In this document: piece by piece, positions 27,769-36,461 of the stretch
Layout: every line of letters starts with the position of its first letter
Position numbering within the stretch: position 1 is the stretch's first letter
Assembly (NCBI RefSeq): GCF_006151805.1
Contig: NZ_VDDA01000002.1
Coordinates: 186,001 to 250,000, forward strand
Direction of reading: 5' to 3'
Source of the DNA: Methylobacterium terricola
Lineage (GTDB): Bacteria > Pseudomonadota > Alphaproteobacteria > Rhizobiales > Beijerinckiaceae
DNA: 64,000 nucleotides
Program-made: the position numbers and the translations under genes
Notes under the pieces: generated by a model
Told to the model about the DNA's origin: nothing
Databases searched by the model: none
Seen by the model: only the letters and a program-made list of their open reading frames with translations

Positions 27769-27943
27769 CATTGGGTGTCTGTCCGCGGCCTGCCGGTGCG
27801 CGGCAGGCCCGCGAAAAGGTCGATCACCGGTCACGAGATCCATCGCCAAGAGGCCGATCCCGCCTCGCGGCCAAGAGCAAGAGCGTCGCCCCGGTTCCGC
27901 CGACGACGCCGTCCCGCAACAAGCCATATAGGGAGAACGTCCG

Positions 27944-29293
27944 ATGGCTACCGTCCCGTCCCCGCTGACCGCGCCGCACGCGCCGCCGGCGCCGAAGCCG
28001 ATCTACAAGACCCTCTACTTCCAGGTGCTGGTCGCCGTCGCGATCGGCATCACGCTCGGGCATTTCTACCCGCAGCTCGGCGCCGACATGAAGCCGCTCG
28101 GCGACGCCTTCATCAAGCTCGTCAAGATGATCATCGCCCCGGTGATCTTCCTCACCGTGGTCTCCGGCATCGCCGGCATGACCAACCTCGAGAAGGTCGG
28201 CCGGGTCGGCGGCAAGGCGCTGATCTACTTCCTCACCTTCTCGACCCTGGCGCTGATCGTCGGCCTGATCATTGCGAACCTCGTCCAGCCGGGCGCAGGG
28301 ATGCACATCGATCCGAAGTCGCTCGATCCCAAGCAGATCGCGATGTACGCCGAGAAGGCGAAGACGCAGACGATCACCGACTTCCTGATGAACATCATCC
28401 CGTCGACGGCGGTGGGTGCGTTCTCGGGCGGCGAGATCCTGCAGGTCCTGTTCTTCTCGGTGCTGTTCGGCTTCGGCCTCGCCTTCCTGGGCGAGCGCGG
28501 CAAGCCGGTGCTCGACTTCATCAAGATCCTGTCCGAGGCGATCTTCGGCGTCGTCCACATCATCATGAAGGTCGCTCCCATCGGCGCCTTCGGCGCGATG
28601 GCCTTCACCATCGGCAAGTACGGCATCGCGTCGCTCGCCAACCTCGCCTACCTCGTCGGCGCGTTCTACCTGACCTCGGCGATCTTCGTCTTCGGCGTGC
28701 TCGGCCTGGTCGCCCGCTACAACGGCTTCTCGATCGTCAAGCTGATCCGCTACATCAAGGAGGAGCTGCTCCTGGTGCTCGGCACCTCGTCCTCCGAGTC
28801 GGCGCTGCCCTCGCTGCTCGAGAAGATGGAGCGCGCCGGCTGCTCGAAGCCCGTCGTCGGCCTGGTGGTCCCGACCGGCTACTCGTTCAACCTCGACGGC
28901 ACCAACATCTACATGACCATGGCGGCCCTGTTCATCGCCCAGGCGACGGACACGCCCCTCACCTACGGCGAGCAGGCCCTGCTGCTCCTCGTCGCCATGC
29001 TGTCGTCCAAGGGCGCGGCCGGCGTCACCGGCTCGGGCTTCATCACGCTTGCCGCGACCCTCGCGGTGGTCCCCTCCGTGCCGGTCGTCGGCATGGCGCT
29101 GATCCTCGGCATCGACCGCTTCATGTCGGAGTGCCGGGCGCTCACCAACTTCATCGGCAACGCGGTCGCCTGCATCGTGGTCGCCCGCTGGGAGGGTGAG
29201 GTCGACATGGACCGCCTGAAGGCCGCCCTCGACGGCAACCCGCTGCCGCTCGACGAGACCGGCCCGGTCCCGGCCCTCCAGGCCGCCGAGTGA
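27944..29293 (+). CDS. dctA: C4-dicarboxylate transporter
   Basis: A 449-residue DAACS-family symporter importing succinate, fumarate and malate with cations across the inner membrane. Typical segments include [20 protein letters not shown], the [10 protein letters not shown] serine-rich hairpin, [15 protein letters not shown] and [19 protein letters not shown] precedes the ATG. It is divergent from dctBD and preceded by a consensus sigma-54 promoter, so it should be expressed on C4-dicarboxylates through phospho-DctD. Confidence 0.96.
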   Translation: MATVPSPLTAPHAPPAPKPIYKTLYFQVLVAVAIGITLGHFYPQLGADMKPLGDAFIKLVKMIIAPVIFLTVVSGIAGMTNLEKVGRVGGKALIYFLTFSTLALIVGLIIANLVQPGAGMHIDPKSLDPKQIAMYAEKAKTQTITDFLMNIIPSTAVGAFSGGEILQVLFFSVLFGFGLAFLGERGKPVLDFIKILSEAIFGVVHIIMKVAPIGAFGAMAFTIGKYGIASLANLAYLVGAFYLTSAIFVFGVLGLVARYNGFSIVKLIRYIKEELLLVLGTSSSESALPSLLEKMERAGCSKPVVGLVVPTGYSFNLDGTNIYMTMAALFIAQATDTPLTYGEQALLLLVAMLSSKGAAGVTGSGFITLAATLAVVPSVPVVGMALILGIDRFMSECRALTNFIGNAVACIVVARWEGEVDMDRLKAALDGNPLPLDETGPVPALQAAE

Positions 29294-29332
29294 GCGACGA
29301 TCCGGGGCCTCGAGGCCCCGGTCAAGAAACGA

Positions 29333-29374
29333 GGGCGGCCCTGCGCGCGGCGCGGGGCCGCCCGTCTCGTTTTC
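29333..29374 (+). terminator. Probable terminator after dctA
   Basis: GGGCGGCCC (29333-29341) and GGGCCGCCC (29355-29363) pair across a 13-base loop and are followed by GTCTCGTTTT. A shorter perfect palindrome, CCGGGGCCTCGAGGCCCCGG, stands just before it at 29302-29321. Confidence 0.65.
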
Positions 29375-29416
29375 CGGGTTATCGTCGCGCCGGATCTGCT
29401 CACGCGGGGGACGACG

Positions 29417-30235
29417 ATGGCGGGTGACGACTGGCGCGGGATGGACCGCGCGACGCTCAGCAAGGCCTACGACAATTCCGGCGCGGTCGCCGGCAGCAGC
29501 GCCTTCATGGCAGCCTTGCGCGAGCGCAGCGCGGCGTTCCGGGAGACCAAGGCCGGCGAGCTCGACTTGCCCTACGGCGAGGGCGCGCGGCAGCGCTACG
29601 ACCTGTTCCGCTGCGGTCGGGCGGGAGCGCCGCTCCTGGCCTTCATCCATGGCGGCTACTGGCAGCGCAACGACAAGAGCGGCTTCTCGGCGCTCGCCGA
29701 GGGCCCGCTGGCCCGCGGCCTCGACGTGGCGATGATCGGCTACACCCTCTGCCCCGAGGCGACGATGACCGCCCTCGCCGCCGAGATCCCGGCGGCTTTG
29801 GCGGCCTTGCGGGCGCATGCCGCCCCGCCGCGCCTCGTCGTCTCGGGCTGGTCGGCCGGCGGCCACCTCGCGGCCCTCGCCATGGCCTGCCCGGAGGCCG
29901 ATGCGGGGCTCAGCGTCTCCGGCATCTTCGATCTCGCACCGATCCGCCGCACGGCGCTCGACGACGCGCTCCACCTCACCGAGGACGAGGTGGCGGCGCT
30001 CTCGCCGATCCGGCACCTGCCGCGCAAGGCGGGCCCGCTCATCGTGGCCTACGGGGCGGACGAGCTGCCGGAACTGTGCCGGCAATCGCAGGTCTACCAC
30101 GCCGCCTGGGCCGGGACCGGCCTTCCCGGCGACCTCCTGCCGCTTCCGGGCAACGACCATTTCACGGTGCTCGACCAGATGATCCGGCCGGACGGGGCGC
30201 TGACCGAGGCGGCGTTGCGGCTGGCGGCCGGGTGA
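29417..30235 (+). CDS. Alpha/beta hydrolase, kynurenine-formamidase-like
   Basis: A 272-residue hydrolase with the oxyanion-hole motif FIHGGYWQR, nucleophile elbow SGWSAGGHLA, acid in VAYGADELPE and catalytic His in GNDHFTVLDQ. This HGGYW pattern groups it with the arylformamidase/kynurenine formamidase branch, which opens formyl-amide bonds in tryptophan breakdown, although related esterases share it. No kyn genes are nearby. The ATG has GGGGGACGACG before it. Confidence 0.78.
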   Translation: MAGDDWRGMDRATLSKAYDNSGAVAGSSAFMAALRERSAAFRETKAGELDLPYGEGARQRYDLFRCGRAGAPLLAFIHGGYWQRNDKSGFSALAEGPLARGLDVAMIGYTLCPEATMTALAAEIPAALAALRAHAAPPRLVVSGWSAGGHLAALAMACPEADAGLSVSGIFDLAPIRRTALDDALHLTEDEVAALSPIRHLPRKAGPLIVAYGADELPELCRQSQVYHAAWAGTGLPGDLLPLPGNDHFTVLDQMIRPDGALTEAALRLAAG

Positions 30236-30345
30236 GGCTCCCCCCCGCCGGGCTCGCCGTCCTGCGGGCCCTGCCCTAGAGATAGAGGCGCCGCGACGAC
30301 CGTCCGGGCGCGGGGACGCCCGGGCGGAGCCACCAGGGATCGGGC

Positions 30346-31335
30346 ATGGGCCAGCACCACGACCACGCGCATCACGACCATGACCACCATGATCACGGCC
30401 ACGGGCATGGTCACCACCACGGTGCCGGCCATTCGCACGGCCCGGGCCACGTTCACGCCCCGGCGAGTTTCGGGCGGGCCTTCGCGGTCGGCATCGCGCT
30501 GAACACCGGCTTCGTGCTGATCGAGGGCGTCTACGGGTTCCTCACCGATTCGGTGGCGCTGCTCGCCGATGCCGGCCACAACCTCTCGGACGTGCTCGGC
30601 CTCGTCGTCGCCTGGGCGGCGGCGACCCTCGGGCAGCGCCGGCCGACGGCGCGCTTCACCTACGGCCTGCGCTCGTCCTCGATCCTCGCCGCCCTGTTCA
30701 ACGCGGTGTTCCTGCTGGTCGCGGTCGGCGCCATCGCGCTCGAGGCGGTGCAGCGCTTCAGCGCGCCCGCCCCGGTCCCGGGTCTCACCGTGACGATCGT
30801 GGCGCTGATCGGCATCGCGGTGAACGGGATCACCGCCTGGCTGTTCGCGTCGGGCCGCAAGGGCGACCTCAACGTGCGCGGCGCCTACCTGCACATGCTG
30901 GCCGATGCCGCGGTGTCGGCCGGCGTCGTGGTGGCGGGCCTCGTCATCCTGTGGACCGGCTGGACCTGGGTCGATCCGGTGACCAGCCTCGTCATCGTGG
31001 CGGTGATCGTCGCCGGCACCTGGGGTCTCCTGCGCGACAGCCTCGTGCTCTCCCTCGATGCCGTGCCCCCGGGCATCGACCCGGCCGAGGTGCGGGCCTG
31101 CCTCGCCGAGCGGCCGGGCGTCGCCGAGATCCACGACCTCCACGTCTGGCCGATGAGCACCACCGAGACGGCCCTCACCGCCCATCTGGTGATGCCGGAG
31201 GGGCATCCCGGCAACGCCTTCCTCAACGATTGCGCGGCCGTGCTGCGCCGCCGCTTCGGCATCGCCCACGTGACGCTCCAGGTGGAGCTGGCCGGCGGAC
31301 CGGCCTGCGCGCTCGCGCCGGATCACGTGGTCTAA
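30346..31335 (+). CDS. Cation diffusion facilitator (zinc-type) exporter
   Basis: A 329-residue CDF transporter exchanging divalent metal, probably Zn2+ or Cd2+, for protons. The first 37 residues are a histidine-rich tail with repeated HDH and HGH. Six helices follow, with transport-site HD pairs in DAGHNLSD (helix 2) and HMLADAAVS (helix 5), and a C-terminal cytoplasmic domain with IHDLHVWPMS. These features match the CzcD/ZitB group. No metal regulator is adjacent. Confidence 0.9.
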   Translation: MGQHHDHAHHDHDHHDHGHGHGHHHGAGHSHGPGHVHAPASFGRAFAVGIALNTGFVLIEGVYGFLTDSVALLADAGHNLSDVLGLVVAWAAATLGQRRPTARFTYGLRSSSILAALFNAVFLLVAVGAIALEAVQRFSAPAPVPGLTVTIVALIGIAVNGITAWLFASGRKGDLNVRGAYLHMLADAAVSAGVVVAGLVILWTGWTWVDPVTSLVIVAVIVAGTWGLLRDSLVLSLDAVPPGIDPAEVRACLAERPGVAEIHDLHVWPMSTTETALTAHLVMPEGHPGNAFLNDCAAVLRRRFGIAHVTLQVELAGGPACALAPDHVV

Positions 31336-31392
31336 GCAGATTTCGCAAGCGCGGCGGCCGGTTTTGCGACGACAATCTGCGACGAGAACGAG

Positions 31393-31440
31393 ACTCCCGG
31401 CGGACCAGCGTCGGCAGGCCAATGCCGATCCGCCGGGAGT
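31393..31440. repeat. Inverted repeat between convergent genes
   Basis: ACTCCCGGCGG (31393-31403) and CCGCCGGGAGT (31430-31440) are perfect 11-bp arms around a 26-base spacer, at the junction of the CDF exporter and EF-G-like genes. It may end transcription of the reverse-strand gene or be a dispersed intergenic element. Confidence 0.5.
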
Positions 31441-31443
31441 GCC

Positions 31444-33471
31444 CTACCCCGCCTTGCGCACCGGCTGGCGCGCCAGCACCGCGTCGGCGGCGCGGCCCGT
31501 CAGCTCGGCCCGGTGGTCGAACCGGGTGGTGAAGGTGCCGATGCCGGCGGTGGCCGAGCGCAATTCGACGATGAGGTCGGTCATCTCGGCCTCGGGGATC
31601 AGCGCCTCGACCACGTCCCAGCCGGACCAGCCGGGCCGGGCGTCGAAGCCGAGGATCTGGCCGCGGCGGGCGGTGACGAGGCCGGTCGCCTTGGCGGTGG
31701 CGCCGCTCGGCACCGCCATCGACACCGCCAGGACCGGTTCGAGCAGCACCGGCCCGGCCTTCGCCAGCGCCTCCTCCAGGGCCAGCCGCGTCGCGGCCTG
31801 GAAGGCGGCATCCGACGAATCGACCGCGTGGGCGGCGCCGTCCTTGAGCGTCACCGCGATGTCGACGACGGGAAAGCCGAGCGGCCCCCTGGTGGTGAAG
31901 GCCCGGGCGCCGGCCTCGACCGAGGCGATGTATTGGCGCGGCACCGCGCCGCCCACCACCTCGTCCTCGAACGAGAACCCCTCGCCCCGGGGCAGCGGCC
32001 GCACGGCGAGCGCCACGTCGGCGAACTGGCCGTGGCCGCCAGTCTGCTTCTTGTGCCGCGCCCGCGCCTCGGCGGGTCCCCGGATCGTCTCGCGATAGGC
32101 GATCCGCGCCGGCGCGGTCTCGACCCCGATGCCGAAGCGCGAGGCCAGTCGCTCGACTGCGACCCGCAGGTGCATCTCGCCCTGGCCCGACAGGCGCAGG
32201 TCGCCGAGTTCGGCGCGGTGCTCGACGATCAGCGCCGGGTCCTCCTCGGCGAGCTTGGCGAGCGCCGCCGAGAGGCGAACGTCGTCCTTGCGGTCGCGCA
32301 CCCGCAGCGCCAGGGCGTGGACGGGCTCCGGCGGCGGCAGGGTCACCAGGGCGTCCGGCGTTCCGGGGCCGGTGGTCAGGGTCTCGGCGGTGCCGATGGG
32401 GTCGAGCTTGGCGAGGCCGACGACCTCGCCCGCCTGCCCCTCGGGCACGCGGTGGCCCGCGGCACCCGCGAGCCGGGTCAGCGCCGCCACCCGGGCGCTG
32501 CCGCCCGATCCCGTCACCGCCTCGCCCTCGCGGAGCGTGCCGCGCAGCACCCGGCCGACCGAGAGCTTGCCGCCGAAGCCGGTATGCAGGGTCTTCATCA
32601 CCTGGACCAGCGGCGCCCCCTCCTCCGCCACGCCGAGGCGCGCCCGCGTCCCGGGCAGCCCCGGCGCCTCGTGCCGCAGCGCCTTCAGCAGGCGGGTGAT
32701 GCCGTGGCCGTGCTCGGCCGAGCCGAACAGCACCGACACCACCTGGCCGTCGCGCAGCTCGCTCGCGAGATCGGCGAAGACCCGGTCGGCCTGCGGCTCG
32801 ACCTCGGCGATCAGATCCTCCATCAGGGCATCGTCGTGATCGGCCAGGCGCTCCAGCATCATGAAGCGCTCGGCCTTCTCCCGCGGCAGCTCGCCGTCGG
32901 GCAGGGCCACCACCTCGCTCGGGGCCTGCTCGCGCCAGATGAAGGCCCGCTCCAGCGCGAGATCGATGAAGCCGACCGCCGCCTCGCCCTCGATCAGCGG
33001 AACCTGGCGCATCAGCAGCGGCACCCGCGAGGCCGGTTGCAGCAGCGCCAGGGCCTCGCGCAGCGAGCCCGCCGCCGTCTCGGCCTTGTTGATGAAGAGA
33101 AGGCGGGGGATGCCGGCGGCCTCCAGCTCCCGGAGCGTCAGTTCGAGCGCCGGCACTTTTCGCGCGTCGGCCTCGCAGACCACGATCGCGGCGTCGCATG
33201 CCGGCAGCACCGCCCTGAGGTCGTGGGCGAACTCGATCGAGCCCGGGCAGTCGACGAAGGTGAAGGTCTCGCCGAGGAACTGCGCCGTGGCGAAGGCGGG
33301 CTCGACGCTCATGCCGTGCGCCCGCGCCTCGGGCGAGGTGTCGCCGATCCGGGCGCCGACGCGGCCGGGCCGGTCGATCGCGCCGGTGCGATGAAGGATG
33401 GCCTCGAGCAGGGCGGTCTTGCCGCTCTGGAACGGACCGACGATCGCGATGCACCTGTGCTGCGCAGCCAC
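31444..33471 (-). CDS. Elongation factor G-like protein (paralogue)
   Basis: A 675-residue translational GTPase with all EF-G domains. Its nucleotide motifs differ from true EF-G: P-loop GPFQSGKT (12-19), DCPGS in place of DTPGH, and NKAE in place of NKxD. The missing His after DxPG is the residue needed for GTP hydrolysis in EF-Tu/EF-G, so it may hydrolyse GTP poorly or act in another role. Domain IV (KKQTGGHGQFADVAL) and domain V (GFDARPGWSGWD, where MxY is usual) are recognisable. The start is a GTG with GGTGGAG upstream. The main fusA would lie elsewhere. Confidence 0.85.
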   Translation of the reverse strand: MAAQHRCIAIVGPFQSGKTALLEAILHRTGAIDRPGRVGARIGDTSPEARAHGMSVEPAFATAQFLGETFTFVDCPGSIEFAHDLRAVLPACDAAIVVCEADARKVPALELTLRELEAAGIPRLLFINKAETAAGSLREALALLQPASRVPLLMRQVPLIEGEAAVGFIDLALERAFIWREQAPSEVVALPDGELPREKAERFMMLERLADHDDALMEDLIAEVEPQADRVFADLASELRDGQVVSVLFGSAEHGHGITRLLKALRHEAPGLPGTRARLGVAEEGAPLVQVMKTLHTGFGGKLSVGRVLRGTLREGEAVTGSGGSARVAALTRLAGAAGHRVPEGQAGEVVGLAKLDPIGTAETLTTGPGTPDALVTLPPPEPVHALALRVRDRKDDVRLSAALAKLAEEDPALIVEHRAELGDLRLSGQGEMHLRVAVERLASRFGIGVETAPARIAYRETIRGPAEARARHKKQTGGHGQFADVALAVRPLPRGEGFSFEDEVVGGAVPRQYIASVEAGARAFTTRGPLGFPVVDIAVTLKDGAAHAVDSSDAAFQAATRLALEEALAKAGPVLLEPVLAVSMAVPSGATAKATGLVTARRGQILGFDARPGWSGWDVVEALIPEAEMTDLIVELRSATAGIGTFTTRFDHRAELTGRAADAVLARQPVRKAG

Positions 33472-33654
33472 GTGACGTCTCCACCCTGTCTTTTATTGAG
33501 AGGGAGTTAAGCACCGTGCCGATGCCAGGTCCAGGCGGCAGGTGTGCGGGCGCGAAATCGCACCGATAGGGGACCGGTCAGGCCCGCGAGAGCATTGTCC
33601 GACGAGGCGGATGCCGGTTCGTCGCAGACGATGCGGCAAAATCAGGGACCGAGG

Positions 33655-33687
33655 GCAGCCCCCGATTGCAACGCGATCGGGGGCTGC
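33655..33687 (+). other. Strong hairpin before the dehydratase gene
   Basis: GCAGCCCCCGAT / ATCGGGGGCTGC, perfect 12-bp arms with a 9-base loop, ends 31 bases before the ATG at 33719. It stands in a divergent region so it cannot terminate an upstream gene on this strand; it may be a leader structure or a repeated intergenic element. CTCTAGAG follows directly. Confidence 0.5.
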
Positions 33688-33718
33688 TCTAGAGCGGGCG
33701 ACGGACAGGGAATGCGTG

Positions 33719-34576
33719 ATGCCCGAGATCGACATCGACCATCTGCGCAGCTGGATCGGCCGCACCCGGGAGGTGGAGGACGTCGTGACGCCGCGCCTCG
33801 TGGCCGAGTACCGGGCGACGCTGGCGCCCCACCTCGCTCCCGTGGCGGAGGGCGAGGCGCCGCTGGCCCTGCACTGGTGCCTCGCCCCCGAAACCCCGGC
33901 CGCCGACGCGCTGGGGCCCGACGGCCACGCCGCCAAGGGTGGGTTCCTGCCGCCGGTGCCGCTGCCGCGGCGGATGTGGGCTGGCGGCGAGGTCGAGACC
34001 CTGGCCCCGTTGCGCGTCGGTGACCGGGTGGTGCGGCGCGAATCCGTGGCCGACGTGACGGTCAAGCGCGGTCGCACCGGCACGCTCTGCTTCGTCACCG
34101 TGTGGCACGAATACCTGACCGAGCGCGGCCCGGCGATCCGCGACCGGCAGGACATCGTCTACCGCGAGGCGAGCCGGCCGGGCGACGCCGCGCCGGCGGC
34201 GAAGCCCGCCCCGGACGAGGATGCGGCGGCGTGGTCGGTCGAGGCGAATTCCGTGCTGCTGTTCCGCTACTCGGCCATGACCTTCAACGGCCACCGTTTC
34301 CACTACGATCAGCCCTACGCGACCCAGGTCGAGGGCTATCCCGGCCTGGTGGTGCACGGGCCGATGCAGGCGAGCCTGCTCCTCAACTTGGCGGCGTCGC
34401 GCCTCGGCCGGGTGCCGGCCCGGTTCCGCTACCGCGGCGTCGCGCCGATGATCGCCGGATCGCACTTCGCGGTGGCGGGACGGCCGGAGGGCGAGGGCTT
34501 TCGCGCCTGGACCGCGACCGGCGGGCAGATCCACATGGAGGCCGAAGCCCATTTGGAGGCGGAGGCCGAGGGTTAG
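33719..34576 (+). CDS. FAS1-type MaoC/HTD2-like acyl-CoA dehydratase
   Basis: A 285-residue double-hotdog protein. The N-terminal half has the FAS1-like dehydratase pattern (GFLPPVPLPRRMWAGGEVE, TVKRGRTGTLCFVTV) and the C-terminal half the hydratase motif FRYSAMTFNGHRFHYDQPYA with catalytic Asp/His, then YPGLVVHGPMQASLL. It would hydrate or dehydrate an enoyl/3-hydroxyacyl-CoA such as mesaconyl-CoA. The start is the first ATG of the conserved region. It is followed by an unrelated TRAP binding protein. Confidence 0.82.
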   Translation: MPEIDIDHLRSWIGRTREVEDVVTPRLVAEYRATLAPHLAPVAEGEAPLALHWCLAPETPAADALGPDGHAAKGGFLPPVPLPRRMWAGGEVETLAPLRVGDRVVRRESVADVTVKRGRTGTLCFVTVWHEYLTERGPAIRDRQDIVYREASRPGDAAPAAKPAPDEDAAAWSVEANSVLLFRYSAMTFNGHRFHYDQPYATQVEGYPGLVVHGPMQASLLLNLAASRLGRVPARFRYRGVAPMIAGSHFAVAGRPEGEGFRAWTATGGQIHMEAEAHLEAEAEG

Positions 34577-34651
34577 GCGTTCGGCGGATTGCGCCGGCGG
34601 GCCCGAACTGTCAGCCTCGCGACCAAACCAGAACGAGAACGAGGAAACGCC

Positions 34652-35659
34652 ATGCCGACTCTGACCCGCCGCGCGCTCGCGGCCGGCACCGCCCTCCTGC
34701 TCCTGTCGGGGGCGGCGCTGGCGCAGGCCCCGATCGTGATCAAGTTCAGCCACGTGGTCGCGCCCGACACCCCGAAAGGCCGCGGTGCCGACAAGTTCAA
34801 GGAACTGGCCGAGAAGTACACCGGCGGCAAGGTGAAGGTCGAGGTCTACCCGAACTCGCAGCTGTTCAAGGACAAGGAAGAGGTCGAGGCGCTGCAGCTC
34901 GGCGCGGTGCAGATGCTGGCGCCGTCGCTGGCGAAGTTCGGGCCGCTCGGCGCCAAGGAGTTCGAGGTCTTCGACCTGCCCTACATCCTGCCCGACAAGG
35001 CGGCCCTGCGCCGGGTCACCGACGGGGCGCTCGGCAAGCGCCTGTTCGACAAGCTGCAGACCAAGGGCATCACCGGGCTGGCCTACTGGGACAACGGCTT
35101 CAAGGTGATGAGCGCCAACAAGCCGCTGCGGATGCCGGCGGATTTCCGCGGCCTCAAGATGCGGATCCAGTCCTCGAAGGTGCTGGAGGCGCAGTTCCGC
35201 GCGCTCGGCGCGATCCCGCAGGTGATGGCCTTCTCGGAGGTCTACCAGGGTATGCAGACCGGCGTCGTCGACGGCTCGGAGAACACGCCCTCGAACATGT
35301 TCACCCAGAAGCACCACGAGGTGCAGAAATACGTGACCCTCTCGGATCACGGCTATATCGGCTACGCGGTGATCACCAACAAGAAGTTCTGGGACGGCCT
35401 GCCGGCCGAGATCCGGACCGAGCTCGACAAGGCGATGAAGGAGGCGACCGTCTACGCCAACGAGGTCGCCGACAAGGACAATGCCGAGGCCCTCGACGAG
35501 ATGAAGAAGTCGGGCAAGACCACCTTCGTCACGCTCACCGCCGACGAGAAGGCGGCCTGGAAGGCGGCGCTCGAACCCGTCACCGCCGACATGGCGAAGC
35601 GCGTCGGCAAGGACGTGATCGAGGAGTTCCAGAAGGAGGCGAAGGGCGGGACGCAGTAG
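34652..35659 (+). CDS. TRAP transporter substrate-binding protein (DctP family)
   Basis: A 335-residue periplasmic protein with signal peptide (MPTLTRRALAAGTALLLLSG, cleaved after ALA) and the DctP pattern: IKFSHVVAPDTPKGRGADKF, FFDLPY-like VFDLPYILPD, the conserved Arg in LKMRIQSSKV that binds the carboxylate, and QGMQTGVVDGSENTPSN. It would capture a C4-dicarboxylate or other organic acid. GAGGAAACGCC precedes the ATG. The DctQ and DctM membrane subunits are not beside it, which is unusual for the family. Confidence 0.9.
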   Translation: MPTLTRRALAAGTALLLLSGAALAQAPIVIKFSHVVAPDTPKGRGADKFKELAEKYTGGKVKVEVYPNSQLFKDKEEVEALQLGAVQMLAPSLAKFGPLGAKEFEVFDLPYILPDKAALRRVTDGALGKRLFDKLQTKGITGLAYWDNGFKVMSANKPLRMPADFRGLKMRIQSSKVLEAQFRALGAIPQVMAFSEVYQGMQTGVVDGSENTPSNMFTQKHHEVQKYVTLSDHGYIGYAVITNKKFWDGLPAEIRTELDKAMKEATVYANEVADKDNAEALDEMKKSGKTTFVTLTADEKAAWKAALEPVTADMAKRVGKDVIEEFQKEAKGGTQ

Positions 35660-35735
35660 GGACGGGCCGAACGCGCCAGAGCCTGCCTGGCCGGTCGGGC
35701 CCGTCGTCGCGCATCGACTCCTCCATCTCTTCGCC

Positions 35736-35776
35736 GTCATCCCGGGTCTCGACGCCGTCGGGTCCCGGGATCCATG
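35736..35776. repeat. Dispersed palindromic element (copy 1)
   Basis: GTCATCCCGGGTC faces GTCCCGGGATCC across a short spacer. The GTCATCCCGGG core recurs at 58665. Both copies are intergenic, typical of short repeated palindromes in alphaproteobacterial genomes. Confidence 0.5.
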
Positions 35777-35846
35777 GCCGTCAGGGCGGAGCCCGGCCGC
35801 GCGAAGGGCCGCCGAGGGTGGACAGCCGGAGCGGCGCGGGGGACGC

Positions 35847-36461
35847 TCAGGCCAGGGGAGAAAATCCCTGGGGTAGCGCGATGGTCGAGGTTGCGTCCGC
35901 GATCTGTTCGGGGCCGCCTTTCGGCGGCCAGACGCCGGCCGCATAGGCGCGGGACCGCAAGCCGGCTCGCTCTGCCAGGCTCGCGAAGGCCCAGAGATGC
36001 GTGATCCGCGGCATGCCGTCGAGGGCATACATGTTCAGGACGAGGTGCTCGGTGTATTCGCGTGCCGGTTCGATCGCGGCCTCCCAGCCCGCGAGCGTTG
36101 GTGTCAGACCACCCGGCTTGAGATGATAGGTCCGGAACTCATAGACGCCACCACGATCTCCCGTCCGGATTGACGGCAGGAAGGGGAAAGGCGCGTAGCT
36201 GTCCATCGTCAGCGCCGTGATCAGGCTTCCGGCATTGAAGGGGTTGGCGCTCAGAAGGGCACGCCGACGTTCGATCGTCATATCCTCCGGTGCCTCGAAC
36301 CCCCGCAGCACGATCAGGCGCCCGAGTGTGCCGATCTCCGTTCGCCAGCAGCCAAGCACATCCCCCTTCGCATCGGGCGCATCGATCCAGGCATGAACGC
36401 CCTCCGATGCCTGGCCGACGGCAAGGAGCGGGCATGAGAGGGTCGCGAGTTCGTAGAGCAT
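35847..36461 (-). CDS. NIPSNAP-family protein
   Basis: A 204-residue protein with two ferredoxin-like halves; the second contains GGVYEFRTYHLKPGG and YTEHLVLNMYALDGMPRITH, the NIPSNAP signature. The first half (MLYELATLSCPLL...LGCWRTEIGTLGRLIVLRGF) repeats the pattern in diverged form. Function in bacteria is poorly defined. Its composition is clearly less GC-rich than the neighbours, with codons ending in A/T more often, so recent acquisition is possible. Confidence 0.8.
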   Translation of the reverse strand: MLYELATLSCPLLAVGQASEGVHAWIDAPDAKGDVLGCWRTEIGTLGRLIVLRGFEAPEDMTIERRRALLSANPFNAGSLITALTMDSYAPFPFLPSIRTGDRGGVYEFRTYHLKPGGLTPTLAGWEAAIEPAREYTEHLVLNMYALDGMPRITHLWAFASLAERAGLRSRAYAAGVWPPKGGPEQIADATSTIALPQGFSPLA

